A stretch of 64,000 nt of DNA from Catenuloplanes niger (GTDB lineage Bacteria > Actinomycetota > Actinomycetes > Mycobacteriales > Micromonosporaceae), in NCBI RefSeq assembly GCF_031458255.1, contig NZ_JAVDYC010000001.1, forward strand, positions 5,217,001 through 5,281,000, given 5' to 3'. A program made the position numbers and the translations under genes. Under the pieces are notes generated by a model. That model was not told where the DNA came from. It searched no databases and saw only the letters and a list, made by a program, of their open reading frames with translations. This document shows, piece by piece, positions 1 through 8,193 of this stretch (the first letter of the stretch is position 1; every line of letters starts with the position of its first letter).

Positions 1-375
1 GGCCACCACCGACGCGATCCCGAAGTACGCGCCGTGCGGCAGCCCGGCGATGAACCGGGCCAGGTAGACCAGCGGCGCGTTCGGTGCGATCGCGGAGAGG
101 CCGTTGCCGACCAGGAACGCGACCATCAGGCCGAGCAGCAGCAGCTTGCGGTCCAGTCGCGCGGTGAGCGCGGTGATCAGCGGCGCGCCGACCACCACGC
201 CGAGCGCGTACGCGCTGATGCCGTAGCCCATCGACGGGATGGAGACGTGCAGCGTGGCGGCCATCTCCGGGAGCAGCCCCATGGCCGCGAACTCGCTGGT
301 GCCGATGCCGAAGCCGCCGAGCGCGACGGCGGTCAGCGCGATGCCGACCCGGCCGGACTTGATCTCCCCACCCAT
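1..375 (-). CDS. MFS transporter, DHA1/AraJ-like (3' end outside window)
   Basis: Reading leftwards from an ATG at 375, the frame stays open to the window edge and encodes the N-terminal ~125 residues of a major facilitator permease. Visible are a first membrane segment carrying GGFGIGTSEFAAMG, typical of the arabinose-efflux/drug-efflux (AraJ, DHA1) branch, a second segment, and the loop LTARLDRKLLLL, which is the MFS signature between TM2 and TM3. LARFIAGLPHGAYFG follows in the TM4 region. Function within the branch (sugar or drug efflux) cannot be told from this part. The gene is divergent from the lipase gene at 527, with about 150 bp between them. Confidence 0.85.
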   Translation of the reverse strand, partial: MGGEIKSGRVGIALTAVALGGFGIGTSEFAAMGLLPEMAATLHVSIPSMGYGISAYALGVVVGAPLITALTARLDRKLLLLGLMVAFLVGNGLSAIAPNAPLVYLARFIAGLPHGAYFGIASVVA

Positions 376-526
376 GCCCGGATCGTGACAGCTCCGCCGT
401 TGCATTCATAGGACGACCGACACAGCGGACAGTCAGTTCATGTTACTTGCGGGTAAAGGAAAAATCACCGTCTATCTTTGCTGGTAACGCCCGCTTTACG
501 CTCTTCGCACCCCCTAGGAGGTTCGG

Positions 527-1312
527 ATGGGCAAGTGGGCACTCAGGCTCTCCGTCACGTTCACCACCGTGCTGGCCGCGATCACCGTCGGGCCGGCCGC
601 GCACGCCGACGCACCCGTCGACTACGTCGCGCTCGGCGACTCCTACTCGTCCGGCACCGGTGCCACCGGCGCGACCGGTAGCTGCATGCGCAGCCCCAAC
701 GGCTACCCGCAGCTGTGGGCGAACCGGCACCAGACGTCCTCGTTCGCGTTCGTCGCCTGCGGCGGCGCCACCACCGACGACGTCCGCGCCACCCAGGTGG
801 CCTCGCTCGGCGCCGGGACCGACCTGGTCACCATCACGATCGGTGGCAACGACGCCGGCTTCGCGACCGGCGCGATCTCCTGCGTGCTGGGCAGCGACGA
901 GGTCTGCCTTGGCGTGGTGGAGGCGGCCCGGGCCTACATCCGGACCGTGCTGCCGGGCCGGCTCGACCGCACGTACGCGGACATCACGGCGCGGGCGCCG
1001 TCCGCCGAGGTGGTCGTGCTCGGCTATCCGCGGCTCTTCGAGACCGGCGCCTGCCCGGGCGGGCTCAGCCTGACCAAGCGCCAGGCGCTCAACGCCGCGG
1101 CCGACGACCTCGCCGCCGTCACCGCGGCGCGAGCCCGGGCGGCCGGGCTGACCTGGGCGGACACCCGTCCGATCTTCGCCGGGCACGGGGTCTGCTCCGG
1201 CGCTCCGTGGATCAACCGGGTCAACCTGCTCAATCTGGCCAGCACATTCCATCCGAACAACGCCGGATACGCCAGCGGCTACCTGCCCGCGCTGGAAAAC
1301 GTCACGGGCTGA
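527..1312 (+). CDS. Secreted SGNH/GDSL-family lipase or esterase
   Basis: A 261-residue protein with a Sec signal peptide (short basic N-terminus, hydrophobic core, cleavage probably after AAHA at residue 27). It is followed by the SGNH block I motif GDSYSSGTG with nucleophile Ser39. GGND near residue 108 supplies block III, and HPNNAGY near the C-terminus supplies the catalytic His242. No Asp sits three residues before that His, so this is probably a Ser-His dyad enzyme, as in some Streptomyces secreted esterases. Several Cys residues in the mature part suggest disulfides. The start is well supported by AGGAGG eight bases upstream. Likely role: extracellular ester or lipid hydrolysis; the substrate is unknown. 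Confidence 0.9.
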   Translation: MGKWALRLSVTFTTVLAAITVGPAAHADAPVDYVALGDSYSSGTGATGATGSCMRSPNGYPQLWANRHQTSSFAFVACGGATTDDVRATQVASLGAGTDLVTITIGGNDAGFATGAISCVLGSDEVCLGVVEAARAYIRTVLPGRLDRTYADITARAPSAEVVVLGYPRLFETGACPGGLSLTKRQALNAAADDLAAVTAARARAAGLTWADTRPIFAGHGVCSGAPWINRVNLLNLASTFHPNNAGYASGYLPALENVTG

Positions 1313-1322
1313 TCAGCGGTAC

Positions 1323-1348
1323 GCACGGGGAGCGCCCGCTCCCCGTGC
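1323..1348 (+). terminator. GC-rich hairpin after the lipase gene
   Basis: Inverted repeat of GCACGGGGAGCG and its complement (1323-1334 and 1337-1348), starting ten bases after the lipase stop codon. There is no T-run, so it is a terminator-like or mRNA-stabilising hairpin rather than a classical intrinsic terminator. It ends 12 bases before the next start codon. Confidence 0.6.
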
Positions 1349-1360
1349 GATCCTGGGCAA

Positions 1361-2494
1361 ATGCGGCTTAGATCCGTATTCGCCCCATTGGCCGTGGCGG
1401 CCGGGCTCGCCTGGGCGGCCCGCGGCCTGCCGCCGGCGTTCGGCGCCCGGCCACCCGCGCACCCCTCGCGGCGCACCGTCCGCCGGCTGCCCGGCGCGCT
1501 CGACCGCGCCGACCGGATCGCCAAGTCCGGGCAGTTCCGCGACGGCGCGTTCCGCAACGTCGATCCGCCGCACCTGATGAAGCCCGGCACCACCCGCGAG
1601 GCGATGCTCGGCATGATCTTCAGCGCCCGGAAGCGCCGCCCGGTCCGGCCGGTCCCGGTGCTGCGGCCGGACTTCACCGCCCGGGACGGCCTGCACGTCA
1701 CCTGGCTCGGCCACTCCACCTCGGTGGTCGAGATCGACGGCGCCCGGGTGCTGCTCGACCCGGTCTGGAGCGACCGCTGCTCGCCGTCCGCGCTGGCCGG
1801 GCCGCGCCGCCTGCACCCGATGCCGCTGCCGATCGAGGACCTGCCCCGGCTGGACGCGATCGTCGTCTCGCACGACCACTACGACCACCTCGACCTGCCC
1901 ACCGTGCGTGCGCTCGCGGCCCGGCAGGACGCGCCGTTCCTGGTGCCGCTCGGCGTGGGTGCCCACCTCGAACGCTGGGGTGTGCCGGTGCGGCGGATCG
2001 TGGAGCTGGACTGGGACGAGCACGCGGAGGCCGGCGGCATCCGGTTCACCGCGACGGCCGCGCGGCACTTCTCCGGGCGCCTCTTCGCCCGGGACGCCAC
2101 GCTGTGGTCGTCGTGGGTGCTGACCGGGCCCCGGCACCGGCTCTTCTACAGCGGCGACACCGGATACTTTCCCGGGTACGCCGCGATCGGTGAGGCGTAC
2201 GGGCCGTTCGACGCCACGATCATGCAGGCCGGGGCGTACGCCGATCCCTGGCCGGACATCCACATGGAGCCGGAGGACGCGGTCACCGCGCACCGCGAGG
2301 CCGGCGGCGGCCTGCTCATCCCGGTGCACTGGGCCACCTTCGCGCTGGCCATGCACTCCTGGTCGGAGCCGCCGGACCGGGTGTGGGCGGCGGCGCGGGC
2401 GCGGGGCGTCGCGCTCGCGGTGCCCCGGCCGGGCGAGCGGGTGGACGTGGCGGACCCACCGCCGGTCGACGGGTGGTGGCAGGCGCTTGTTTAG
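1361..2494 (+). CDS. Metallo-beta-lactamase-fold hydrolase, NAPE-PLD/UlaG-like
   Basis: 377 residues. After an N-terminal Ala/Arg-rich stretch that may be a membrane anchor or uncleaved signal, the MBL core begins at about residue 112 (HVTWLGHSTSVVEIDG). The metal-binding motif HDHYDH lies at residues 171-176, a downstream His is in AARHFSGR, the metal-bridging Asp is in FYSGDTGYFPGY, and a final His is in IPVHWATF. The layout LGHST...HDHYDHLD...WSSWV matches the subgroup annotated as N-acyl-phosphatidylethanolamine phospholipase D or outer-membrane romA-like proteins. The substrate is unknown. It follows the lipase gene on the same strand but behind a hairpin, so it may be transcribed independently. 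Confidence 0.85.
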   Translation: MRLRSVFAPLAVAAGLAWAARGLPPAFGARPPAHPSRRTVRRLPGALDRADRIAKSGQFRDGAFRNVDPPHLMKPGTTREAMLGMIFSARKRRPVRPVPVLRPDFTARDGLHVTWLGHSTSVVEIDGARVLLDPVWSDRCSPSALAGPRRLHPMPLPIEDLPRLDAIVVSHDHYDHLDLPTVRALAARQDAPFLVPLGVGAHLERWGVPVRRIVELDWDEHAEAGGIRFTATAARHFSGRLFARDATLWSSWVLTGPRHRLFYSGDTGYFPGYAAIGEAYGPFDATIMQAGAYADPWPDIHMEPEDAVTAHREAGGGLLIPVHWATFALAMHSWSEPPDRVWAAARARGVALAVPRPGERVDVADPPPVDGWWQALV

Positions 2495-2557
2495 CGCTCA
2501 TGAGCGCGGGGGTATCGAAGTCGCCGCACAGCTAATCCGAACCCCCCGGAGGCTCTC

Positions 2558-2713
2558 ATGTCGATCCCTGCCGTTCTTTACATCATTGCCGTGATCCTGC
2601 TGATCCTCGCCGCGCTGCCGATCGGCACCCGCGGCGTCTCGCTGGCGCTGCTCGGTGCCGCGTCCGCGCTGCTGGCCTACTCGTGGCCGACCATCACCGG
2701 CAGCGAGGCATAA
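2558..2713 (+). CDS. Small two-segment membrane protein, 51 aa
   Basis: A short ORF beginning ATG TCG ATC CCT behind a GGAGG ribosome site. It encodes two hydrophobic segments (about residues 5-20 and 27-43) separated by PIGTRG, with a short C-terminal tail. The hydrophobic layout and the ribosome site make it a credible gene of unknown function. Small hairpin-like membrane proteins of this kind are common in Micromonosporaceae-type genomes. It lies between two larger genes and converges on the lipase-like gene at 2726. Confidence 0.65.
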   Translation: MSIPAVLYIIAVILLILAALPIGTRGVSLALLGAASALLAYSWPTITGSEA

Positions 2714-2725
2714 CGCGCCGGCCCC

Positions 2726-3892
2726 TCAGCCCGGCCAGTGGTGGGCGAGGAGCGCGTGGAAGCGTGGCTGGTCCCAGTAGGCGCCGTGCGCCGCCGGGAA
2801 CGGCACACCCGCGTCGATCTCCTCGTCCACCGCGCCCGGGAAGACCCGCGCGGCGCAGAACGCCAGCAGGTCGGCCCGGTCGTAGACGTTCAGCCACGGT
2901 GTGAACGCGGCACCCGGCACACCCGGCCGCAGATGGTCCAGCGCGTCCATCAGGTACAGGTACGGCGCCTGTGAACCGGCCGTGACCAGCAGCCGCACCG
3001 ATCCGGGCCGGTCCGGCCCGGAGAGCAGGTCGACGGCCGCGATCCCGCCCAGACTGTGCCCGAGCAGCACCACCGGTGGCTCCGCCCGCGCCGCCTCCGC
3101 TGCGATCAGCGTCCGGACCGCCGCGCCGCGCCGCAGGTAGAACGCGATGTCCCGGACGACGTCGGTGGCCGGCTCCATCAGCGGGGCGCGGCGGCGCTCC
3201 AGGCCCCGCGCCGCCAGCCGCGCGGCGAGCGGGTGCAGCACCCGCCGGACCAGCGTCTCACCCAGTCCACGGCTCAGGCCCTCGGCCGGTTCCGGGATCG
3301 GCTCCAGCGCGGTGACCAGGATCGCGGCCAGTTCGTCCCGCACCGCACCGGTCCGGGCGATCGGCGCGTCCGGCGCCGCCCGCAGCGCGGTGGCCGTGAT
3401 CGCGCGCGCGACCGCGGCGCACAGCTCCGGATCGGCCGCGTCGCCGACCGCCAGCGCCGCGTCCGTGGTCTCCGGCGCGTCCCGTACCTCGGTGATCGCC
3501 CGCTCCAGCGTCGCCCGGTCCACGTGACCCAGCTCCGGCAGCGGCATCGCGTCCAGCCGCTTGTCCAGCGCGTCCGGGCCGGCCGGCCCGGGATCGAAGA
3601 GCTCCGCCAGCATGCGCAGTTCCAGCAGCGGGTCGGCGAGCAGCAGGTCCCACGCGGCCACGGTGATCTCCGCCGGGGTCACCTCCGCCGCCGACTCCGG
3701 TGCGGGTGGGCGCGGCGGCAGCACCGGCGTCACGTCCAGGTCGGCCGGACCGACCGCGCTGCCCCAGGCCACCCCGTGCACCCGGACGTCGCGTAGCCGG
3801 GGCTCGGCGGCGAGCCCGGCGCGTAGCCGGGAGAGCTCGTCGTCGATGCGATGTGCGCCGGTGCCGTGCACGAACAGCAGAGTTCCGGACAT
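2726..3892 (-). CDS. Alpha/beta-hydrolase, lipase-like
   Basis: 388 residues on the minus strand, beginning LLFVHGTGAHR, where HG provides the oxyanion region of alpha/beta hydrolases. The nucleophile elbow GHSLGG puts the catalytic Ser at residue 280. Likely acid partners are Asp338 or Asp341 (NVYDRADLLAF), with His369 in PAAHGAYW. A long helical, Ala-rich middle region (about 75-250) separates the two halves and is unusual for a simple esterase. No signal peptide is seen, so it is probably cytoplasmic. Substrate unknown. It is the only minus-strand gene in this part and ends 12 bp after the small membrane-protein gene, to which it is convergent. Confidence 0.75.
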   Translation of the reverse strand: MSGTLLFVHGTGAHRIDDELSRLRAGLAAEPRLRDVRVHGVAWGSAVGPADLDVTPVLPPRPPAPESAAEVTPAEITVAAWDLLLADPLLELRMLAELFDPGPAGPDALDKRLDAMPLPELGHVDRATLERAITEVRDAPETTDAALAVGDAADPELCAAVARAITATALRAAPDAPIARTGAVRDELAAILVTALEPIPEPAEGLSRGLGETLVRRVLHPLAARLAARGLERRRAPLMEPATDVVRDIAFYLRRGAAVRTLIAAEAARAEPPVVLLGHSLGGIAAVDLLSGPDRPGSVRLLVTAGSQAPYLYLMDALDHLRPGVPGAAFTPWLNVYDRADLLAFCAARVFPGAVDEEIDAGVPFPAAHGAYWDQPRFHALLAHHWPG

Positions 3893-4128
3893 GAGTCGCC
3901 TCCCGGGATATAACGGACTCCACCGTCCATTTCAGGCGGTCATCGAGCCGGCGTCACTAGTGCTACCCGCGATGTCCCCCGTTGGGACGCGGCCGGGGCT
4001 CCGGAAATGGCCGATCGAGCGAGGACCCTCCGAAGATCGGTCAGACCCTGGCTTCACGGCGGACATGAAATGTCGCACGGGTGTGCCAGACTGCGGCCGA
4101 CGAAATCCGGTGAGAGGAAACAACAGCG

Positions 4129-4713
4129 ATGACCGACCTTCAGCGGCTCCAGGCGACCCAGCAGTTCCACGTCCGGCAGCGGGTCCGCCTCATGGTCAAC
4201 CAGTACGAGGTCCGCGCGGTCAACGCGGACGGCTCCGAGGGCGAGATGATCGCGTTCGCGCAGCAGAAGCGGATGGCGTTCAAGGAGCAGGTCACGCTCT
4301 ACACGGACGACAGCAAGCAGGTCCCGGTGCTCGGCTTCAAGGCCCGGCAGGTCATGGACCTCGGCGCCACCTACGACGTCACCGACCCGAACGGCGCGCC
4401 GATCGGCCTGTTCCGCAAGGACTTCAAGGCGTCGCTGCTGCGCTCCACCTGGATCGTCGAGCAGCCGCACGTGGGCGAGGTCCGCGGTCAGGAGCGCAGC
4501 CAGCTGGTGGCGATCCTGCGGCGCTTCGTCGACTCGCTCTCCTGGCTGCCGTACCACTTCGACTTCGTCACGCCGTCCGGCGAGACCGTCTTCTCCGTGG
4601 TCAAGCAGTGGGGCTTCCGCGACAAGTACGTGGTGTCCGTGCCGAACCCGCACATCGACCGCCGCCTGGTCATCGCGATGGCCGTGGCGCTCGACGCGCT
4701 GCAGTCCCGCTGA
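4129..4713 (+). CDS. LURP-one-related / tubby-like beta-barrel protein
   Basis: 194 residues, with strand-rich repeats such as VRLMVNQYEVRA, FKEQVTLYTDD, ATYDVTDPNGAPIGLFRK and STWIVEQP. These are typical of the LURP1/scramblase/tubby C-terminal fold. The bacterial relatives are small cytoplasmic or membrane-associated proteins of unclear function, proposed to bind phospholipid. No signal peptide or membrane segment is visible. The start is supported by a purine-rich GAGAGGAAA site. It stands alone, convergent with the heme oxygenase gene only three bases downstream. Confidence 0.8.
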   Translation: MTDLQRLQATQQFHVRQRVRLMVNQYEVRAVNADGSEGEMIAFAQQKRMAFKEQVTLYTDDSKQVPVLGFKARQVMDLGATYDVTDPNGAPIGLFRKDFKASLLRSTWIVEQPHVGEVRGQERSQLVAILRRFVDSLSWLPYHFDFVTPSGETVFSVVKQWGFRDKYVVSVPNPHIDRRLVIAMAVALDALQSR

Positions 4714-4716
4714 CGC

Positions 4717-5370
4717 TCAGCCCGACGTGAGCCGGTGCAGGTCGGCGAAGACGCGGTTGTTCAGGTCGTACGCGACCAGCACCTCGTCGATCAGCCGGTC
4801 CTGCACCGCCCGGTCCCAGGGCGCGTCGTCCAGCAGCGCGCGGTATCGGTTCTTGAACTCGCCCGGGTCGCCGAGCGCGTCGAAGCGGTAGAACCGCACC
4901 CCGTCGACGTCGAGGCCGTAGGCGGAGCGGATCGCGTCACCGATGTAGAACCCGCCGGACAGGTCGCCCAGATAGCGTGTGTAGTGGTGCGCGACGAAAC
5001 CGGCCGGGTCGCCGAAGCACACCTCGGTCATCCGCGCGCGGTAGTCCCGGGTGCCGGGCGTCGCCTCGATCCGGTCCCGCCACTCGGCGCCGAGGAGGAA
5101 CTCCAGGTCGGCGGCGAGCTCGGGCAGCCGGGTCAGCTCCGGCGCGGCGAACGGCGCCGCCACCGGGTCGGCCCGCATCACCTCGGCCGCGGACTCCAGC
5201 ACGTCGTAGATGAACCAGTGCTGCGCCACCAGCAGGGCGTAACCCGCCCGGTCCAGCTCGCCCGAGGTCAGCGCGGAGAGATAACCGGCCCCCTCGGCCG
5301 AGCGGTGCGCGCGGCCGGTCTCCTTGCGAAGCCGCAGGGAGAAGTCCTGGTCGGTGTGCGTCGCGGTCAT
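4717..5370 (-). CDS. hmuO: Biliverdin-producing heme oxygenase
   Basis: 217 residues of the HmuO/HO-1 fold. The proximal heme ligand is His22 in the motif GRAHRSAE, and the distal-helix signature GDLSGG is at residues 135-140, giving the flexibility needed for O2 binding. FVAHHYTRYLGDLSGGFYIG is the classic family block. The enzyme opens heme to biliverdin, CO and ferrous iron, and so serves iron acquisition or heme turnover in the cytoplasm. The frame extends upstream, but the ATG at 5370 is preferred because AGGAGC lies just ahead of it and the family begins there. No iron-box operator was identified, and no heme transporter is adjacent. Confidence 0.93.
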   Translation of the reverse strand: MTATHTDQDFSLRLRKETGRAHRSAEGAGYLSALTSGELDRAGYALLVAQHWFIYDVLESAAEVMRADPVAAPFAAPELTRLPELAADLEFLLGAEWRDRIEATPGTRDYRARMTEVCFGDPAGFVAHHYTRYLGDLSGGFYIGDAIRSAYGLDVDGVRFYRFDALGDPGEFKNRYRALLDDAPWDRAVQDRLIDEVLVAYDLNNRVFADLHRLTSG

Positions 5371-5547
5371 CTGCTGGCGCTCCTGCCGGGCCGGGGTCGG
5401 GTGGGATCCATGGTGCTGGCTGCACGCCGCTCGCGCCAGACCCCGGTCCGGCAAAGATCAGATTCCGCCACCGGTACGCCGTGCGCCCGACCCGTGTGCC
5501 CGGTGTCCGTGCCGTGCGCCCGGTGTCCCCGGGCCGTCAGAACCCGG

Positions 5548-6468
5548 TCACGGCGCCGCGGTGAGGAACTCCGCGGCCACCTTCTCCAGGACGGCCTCGT
5601 CGCCGGCGTACCAGCCGTCCGCGCGGGGCCAGTGCGTGATGATGTCGGTGAAGCCCAGTTCGGCCGCCCGGCCGTGCGCCTCCGCGAACGCGTCCACGCT
5701 GCTCAGCGAGAAGACCGGGGCGGAGTCCAGGCTCAGGTAGCGGTCCAGCGTGCCGCGCTCCCGGCCGGCCCGGTCCAGCGTGTCGTCCAGCCGCTTCGAC
5801 AGCTCCTCGACCGTCTTCCACCAGGCGTTCTGCTGCGCCCGGAGCTCCGCGCCGGACGGCGGGGTCAGCGCCGCGCCGGGCTCGCCGCCGGTCGTCACCC
5901 AGCCCTGTGCGTGCTTCGCCACCAGGCGCAGCCCCCGGGGGCCGTTCGCCGCCATGATCATCGGCACGCGGGGGCGCTGCACGCAGCCGGGCAGGTTCCG
6001 CGCGTCCACCGCGGCGTAGTGCTCGCCCCGCCAGGTCACGTGGTCCTCGCGGAGCAGCAGGTCGAGCAGTTCGGCGAACTCCGCGTACCGCTCGAACCGG
6101 GTCTTCGGGGTCAGTTCCGCCGCGCCGAGCACGGTGTTGTCGAAGCTGGTGCCGCCCGTGCCCGCGCCCACGCCGAGCAGCAGCCGGCCCGCGCTGATGT
6201 CGTCCAGCGCGGTCACCTCGCGGCCGAACGGCACCGGGTGCCGGAAGTTCGGTGACGCCACGAACGTGCCGAGCCGCATCGTGGACGTGACCGTCGCGGC
6301 CGCGGCCAGCGTCGGCACCGCGTCGAACCAGGGGCGGTCGACCAGTGTCCGCCAGCCGATGTGGTCGTAGACCCAGCCGTGGGCGAAGCCCCACGCCTCG
6401 GCCTGACGCCAGCGGGGCGCGTTCTCCCGCCACGGCCGGTCCTGCAGGATCGCGATTCCGATGCGCAT
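5548..6468 (-). CDS. LLM-class flavin-dependent oxidoreductase (luciferase-like)
   Basis: 306 residues of the bacterial luciferase-like TIM-barrel family. It starts MRIGIAILQDRPW, with WVYDHIGWRTL (cofactor-site region), TSTMRLGTFVASPNFRHP, LLLGVGAGTGGTSF and VPMIMAANGPRGLRLVAKHAQGW as conserved blocks. Members reduce or oxidise substrates with FMN or F420; the GVGAGTGG phosphate-binding region and actinobacterial source fit F420 but do not prove it. The longer frame begins at 6522, but the ATG at 6468 matches the family N-terminus. It follows the sigma-factor gene and its terminator, so it is probably transcribed alone. Confidence 0.87.
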   Translation of the reverse strand: MRIGIAILQDRPWRENAPRWRQAEAWGFAHGWVYDHIGWRTLVDRPWFDAVPTLAAAATVTSTMRLGTFVASPNFRHPVPFGREVTALDDISAGRLLLGVGAGTGGTSFDNTVLGAAELTPKTRFERYAEFAELLDLLLREDHVTWRGEHYAAVDARNLPGCVQRPRVPMIMAANGPRGLRLVAKHAQGWVTTGGEPGAALTPPSGAELRAQQNAWWKTVEELSKRLDDTLDRAGRERGTLDRYLSLDSAPVFSLSSVDAFAEAHGRAAELGFTDIITHWPRADGWYAGDEAVLEKVAAEFLTAAP

Positions 6469-6523
6469 GATCACCACGCTACCCACCGGCGTCCCCGCCC
6501 AGGGCGTGGGTGGGCCGGACATG

Positions 6524-6561
6524 CAGGAGACCCGGCACCGAACCGGTGACCGGGTCTCCTG
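6524..6561 (-). terminator. Strong stem-loop downstream of the sigma-factor gene
   Basis: A long near-perfect hairpin with outer arms CAGGAGACCCGG (6524-6535) and complement (6550-6561), and inner arms CACCG/CGGTG around AAC. It lies between the stop of the sigma gene (6618) and the start of the LLM gene (6468). It is symmetrical and could work on either strand, but its position suits termination of the minus-strand sigma transcript. Confidence 0.75.
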
Positions 6562-6617
6562 ACGAAGCGCGGGAGTGGAGCTCTCGATTCGTACCCCCGC
6601 ACGCTTCTGGTCGTGTC

Positions 6618-7436
6618 TCAGTCGGCCGCGAGGTGGCCGCGCAGCTTGACCAGCGCCTTGGCCAGCAGGCGCGAGACGTGCATCTGGCTGACGCCGATCT
6701 GGTCCGCGATCTGCGACTGGGTGAGGTTCCCGTAGAAGCGCAGGGTCAGTATCTTCTGCTCGCGCTCGTCCAGCGCGGCCATCGCCGGGCCGAGCGCGAC
6801 ACGCAGCTCGGTCAGCTCGTACTCGTGGTCCTCGGAGCCGAGCGTGTCGCCCAGCTCCATGCCGCCTTCCTCGGTGACCGGCGTGGAGAGCGAGGTCGCG
6901 GTGTACGCCCGGGCGCCCTCCAGGCCCTCCAGCACCTCCTCCTCGGTCACGTTGAGGTGGACCGCGATGTCCGCGACCGTGGGGGAGCGGCCCAGGTCCT
7001 GGGAGAGCGTCGCGTTCGCCTCGGAGATGGCCAGGCGCATCTCCTGCAGGCGGCGCGGCACCCGGACGGACCAGGTGCGGTCGCGGAAGTGCCGCTTGAT
7101 CTCGCCGATGATGGTGGGGATCGCGTAACCGGCGAAGTCCACGCCGAACGTGGGGTCGAACCGGTCGACCGCCTTGATCAGGCCGATCATCGCGGTCTGG
7201 ACCAGGTCGTCCATCGCCTCGCCGCGGCCGGAGAAACGGAGCGCGAGGTGGCGTGCCAGCGGCAGCCAGGCCTCGATCGTCTGCTGGCGGAGAGCCGGTC
7301 GCGACGGGTGGGTTTCAGGAAGTGCCGCGAGGGCATTAATGAGTTCGGTGCCCTCGGCTGCGGCCGCGTCGTGGTCGAACCGAGTCGACCGGTCGAGCCG
7401 AGTCGACTGGTGCCCACGGGTCGCTGCAACGGTCAT
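6618..7436 (-). CDS. RNA polymerase sigma factor, SigB/SigF/SigG family
   Basis: 272 residues with the domain order of stress/sporulation group 3 sigma factors. Region 2 spans about residues 50-120 (MDDLVQTAMIGLIKAVDRFDP and FAGYAIPTIIGEIKRHFRD). Region 3 includes VPRRLQEMR and SPTVADIAVHLNVTEEEV. Region 4 holds the HTH LTQSQIADQIGVSQMHVSRLL at the C-terminus. It directs RNA polymerase to stress or developmental promoters and is normally held by anti-sigma/anti-anti-sigma partners. None are adjacent, although a STAS-domain gene lies at 53189 in the same window. The start ATG follows GAGGGAGGAC. A GGGTAT element about 107 bases upstream suggests possible autoregulation. Confidence 0.93.
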   Translation of the reverse strand: MTVAATRGHQSTRLDRSTRFDHDAAAAEGTELINALAALPETHPSRPALRQQTIEAWLPLARHLALRFSGRGEAMDDLVQTAMIGLIKAVDRFDPTFGVDFAGYAIPTIIGEIKRHFRDRTWSVRVPRRLQEMRLAISEANATLSQDLGRSPTVADIAVHLNVTEEEVLEGLEGARAYTATSLSTPVTEEGGMELGDTLGSEDHEYELTELRVALGPAMAALDEREQKILTLRFYGNLTQSQIADQIGVSQMHVSRLLAKALVKLRGHLAAD

Positions 7437-7542
7437 GGAGTCCTCCCTCGTTAGGATCTCGACACTAACCTAATGAGCTGGCCGGTGGTAGCCGAAAGTA
7501 TGAGGTGTCCCAGCGTTTCGGCCCTTTCCCTTCGGCGGTGTG

Positions 7543-7565
7543 ATACCCGACCGGGTTTCCAATAC
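7543..7565 (-). promoter_or_regulatory. Possible SigB/SigF-type promoter ahead of the sigma gene
   Basis: On the minus strand, GTAT, 13 bases, then GGGTAT resembles the SigF/SigB consensus (GTTT, about 15 bases, GGGTAT). It lies ~107 bases upstream of the sigma-factor start. The -35 half is imperfect and the spacing short. Offered as a weak candidate for autoregulation. Confidence 0.3.
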
Positions 7566-7639
7566 GGATATGTCGGGTTTGTTCGACGCGCAGAGTGATC
7601 ATGTTGTATCGCCCGGGTGACGGCTGTGGTAGTGGTCTC

Positions 7640-8080
7640 TCAGCCGGTGCGCGCGTCGATCAGCTCGCGCAGGCGCAGCGCCGCGTCCTTGGCGAACCGG
7701 ACGTACTGCTTGCCCCGGAAGTCCAGCTGCTCCGAGTAGCGGCGGTTCTGCAGCGGCTCCAGGAAGTCGAGCACCGTGCCGAGCGGCCCGCGCAGGTCGT
7801 GCACCGTGGCCTCGGCCGCCTCCGCCAGCTTGCGGTTGCTCTCCCGGAGATCGGCCAGCTCCTGCCCCAGCCCGTCGGCGCGCTCGGTGCCGGCCGCGAC
7901 GTCCCGCTCCAGGCGGGCGACGTCGCGCTCCAGCCCGGCGATACGGTCCCGGAGCGCCTCGGCGGCGACCCGGTCGGCGCGCATCTCGGCGCGGAGCAGC
8001 GATATCCGGGCACGCATGAGGTACAGCGCGGCCAGAGCGGCCGCGAGCAGGATCAGCGTGACGACCAACGCGACGGTCAC
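7640..8080 (-). CDS. Membrane-anchored coiled-coil protein with a histidine-kinase-like H-box
   Basis: From the GTG at 8080 the product is 146 residues: an N-terminal membrane segment (about residues 3-21), a long coiled coil (about 25-90) rich in Ala, Glu, Leu and Arg heptads, then VHDLRGPLGTVLDFLEPLQ. That last stretch looks like the H-box of a sensor kinase DHp domain (H94). No ATP-binding domain follows; the protein ends about 50 residues later. It may be a phosphorelay/dimerisation remnant or a scaffold. The frame is open further upstream to 8167, but that extension would cross the dapD terminator hairpin (8141-8187), so I prefer the shorter form. No clear ribosome site was found, and the start is uncertain. 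Confidence 0.65.
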   Translation of the reverse strand: MTVALVVTLILLAAALAALYLMRARISLLRAEMRADRVAAEALRDRIAGLERDVARLERDVAAGTERADGLGQELADLRESNRKLAEAAEATVHDLRGPLGTVLDFLEPLQNRRYSEQLDFRGKQYVRFAKDAALRLRELIDARTG

Positions 8081-8140
8081 ACCGAAGACGCTAGCGCCTG
8101 CGGGTGCGGCCCGCTGCGATCGGGCCGGGAGTGAACGGCC

Positions 8141-8187
8141 GTCCGAGGCGTCCTCATGCCGGTCCACGGCACCGGGACGCCTCGGAC
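8141..8187 (-). terminator. Hairpin terminator of dapD
   Basis: Perfect 13-bp arms GTCCGAGGCGTCC (8141-8153) and complement (8175-8187), seven bases beyond the dapD stop codon on the minus strand. The long 21-base loop is partly self-complementary. It marks the end of dapD transcription. Confidence 0.7.
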
Positions 8188-8193
8188 GGGACG

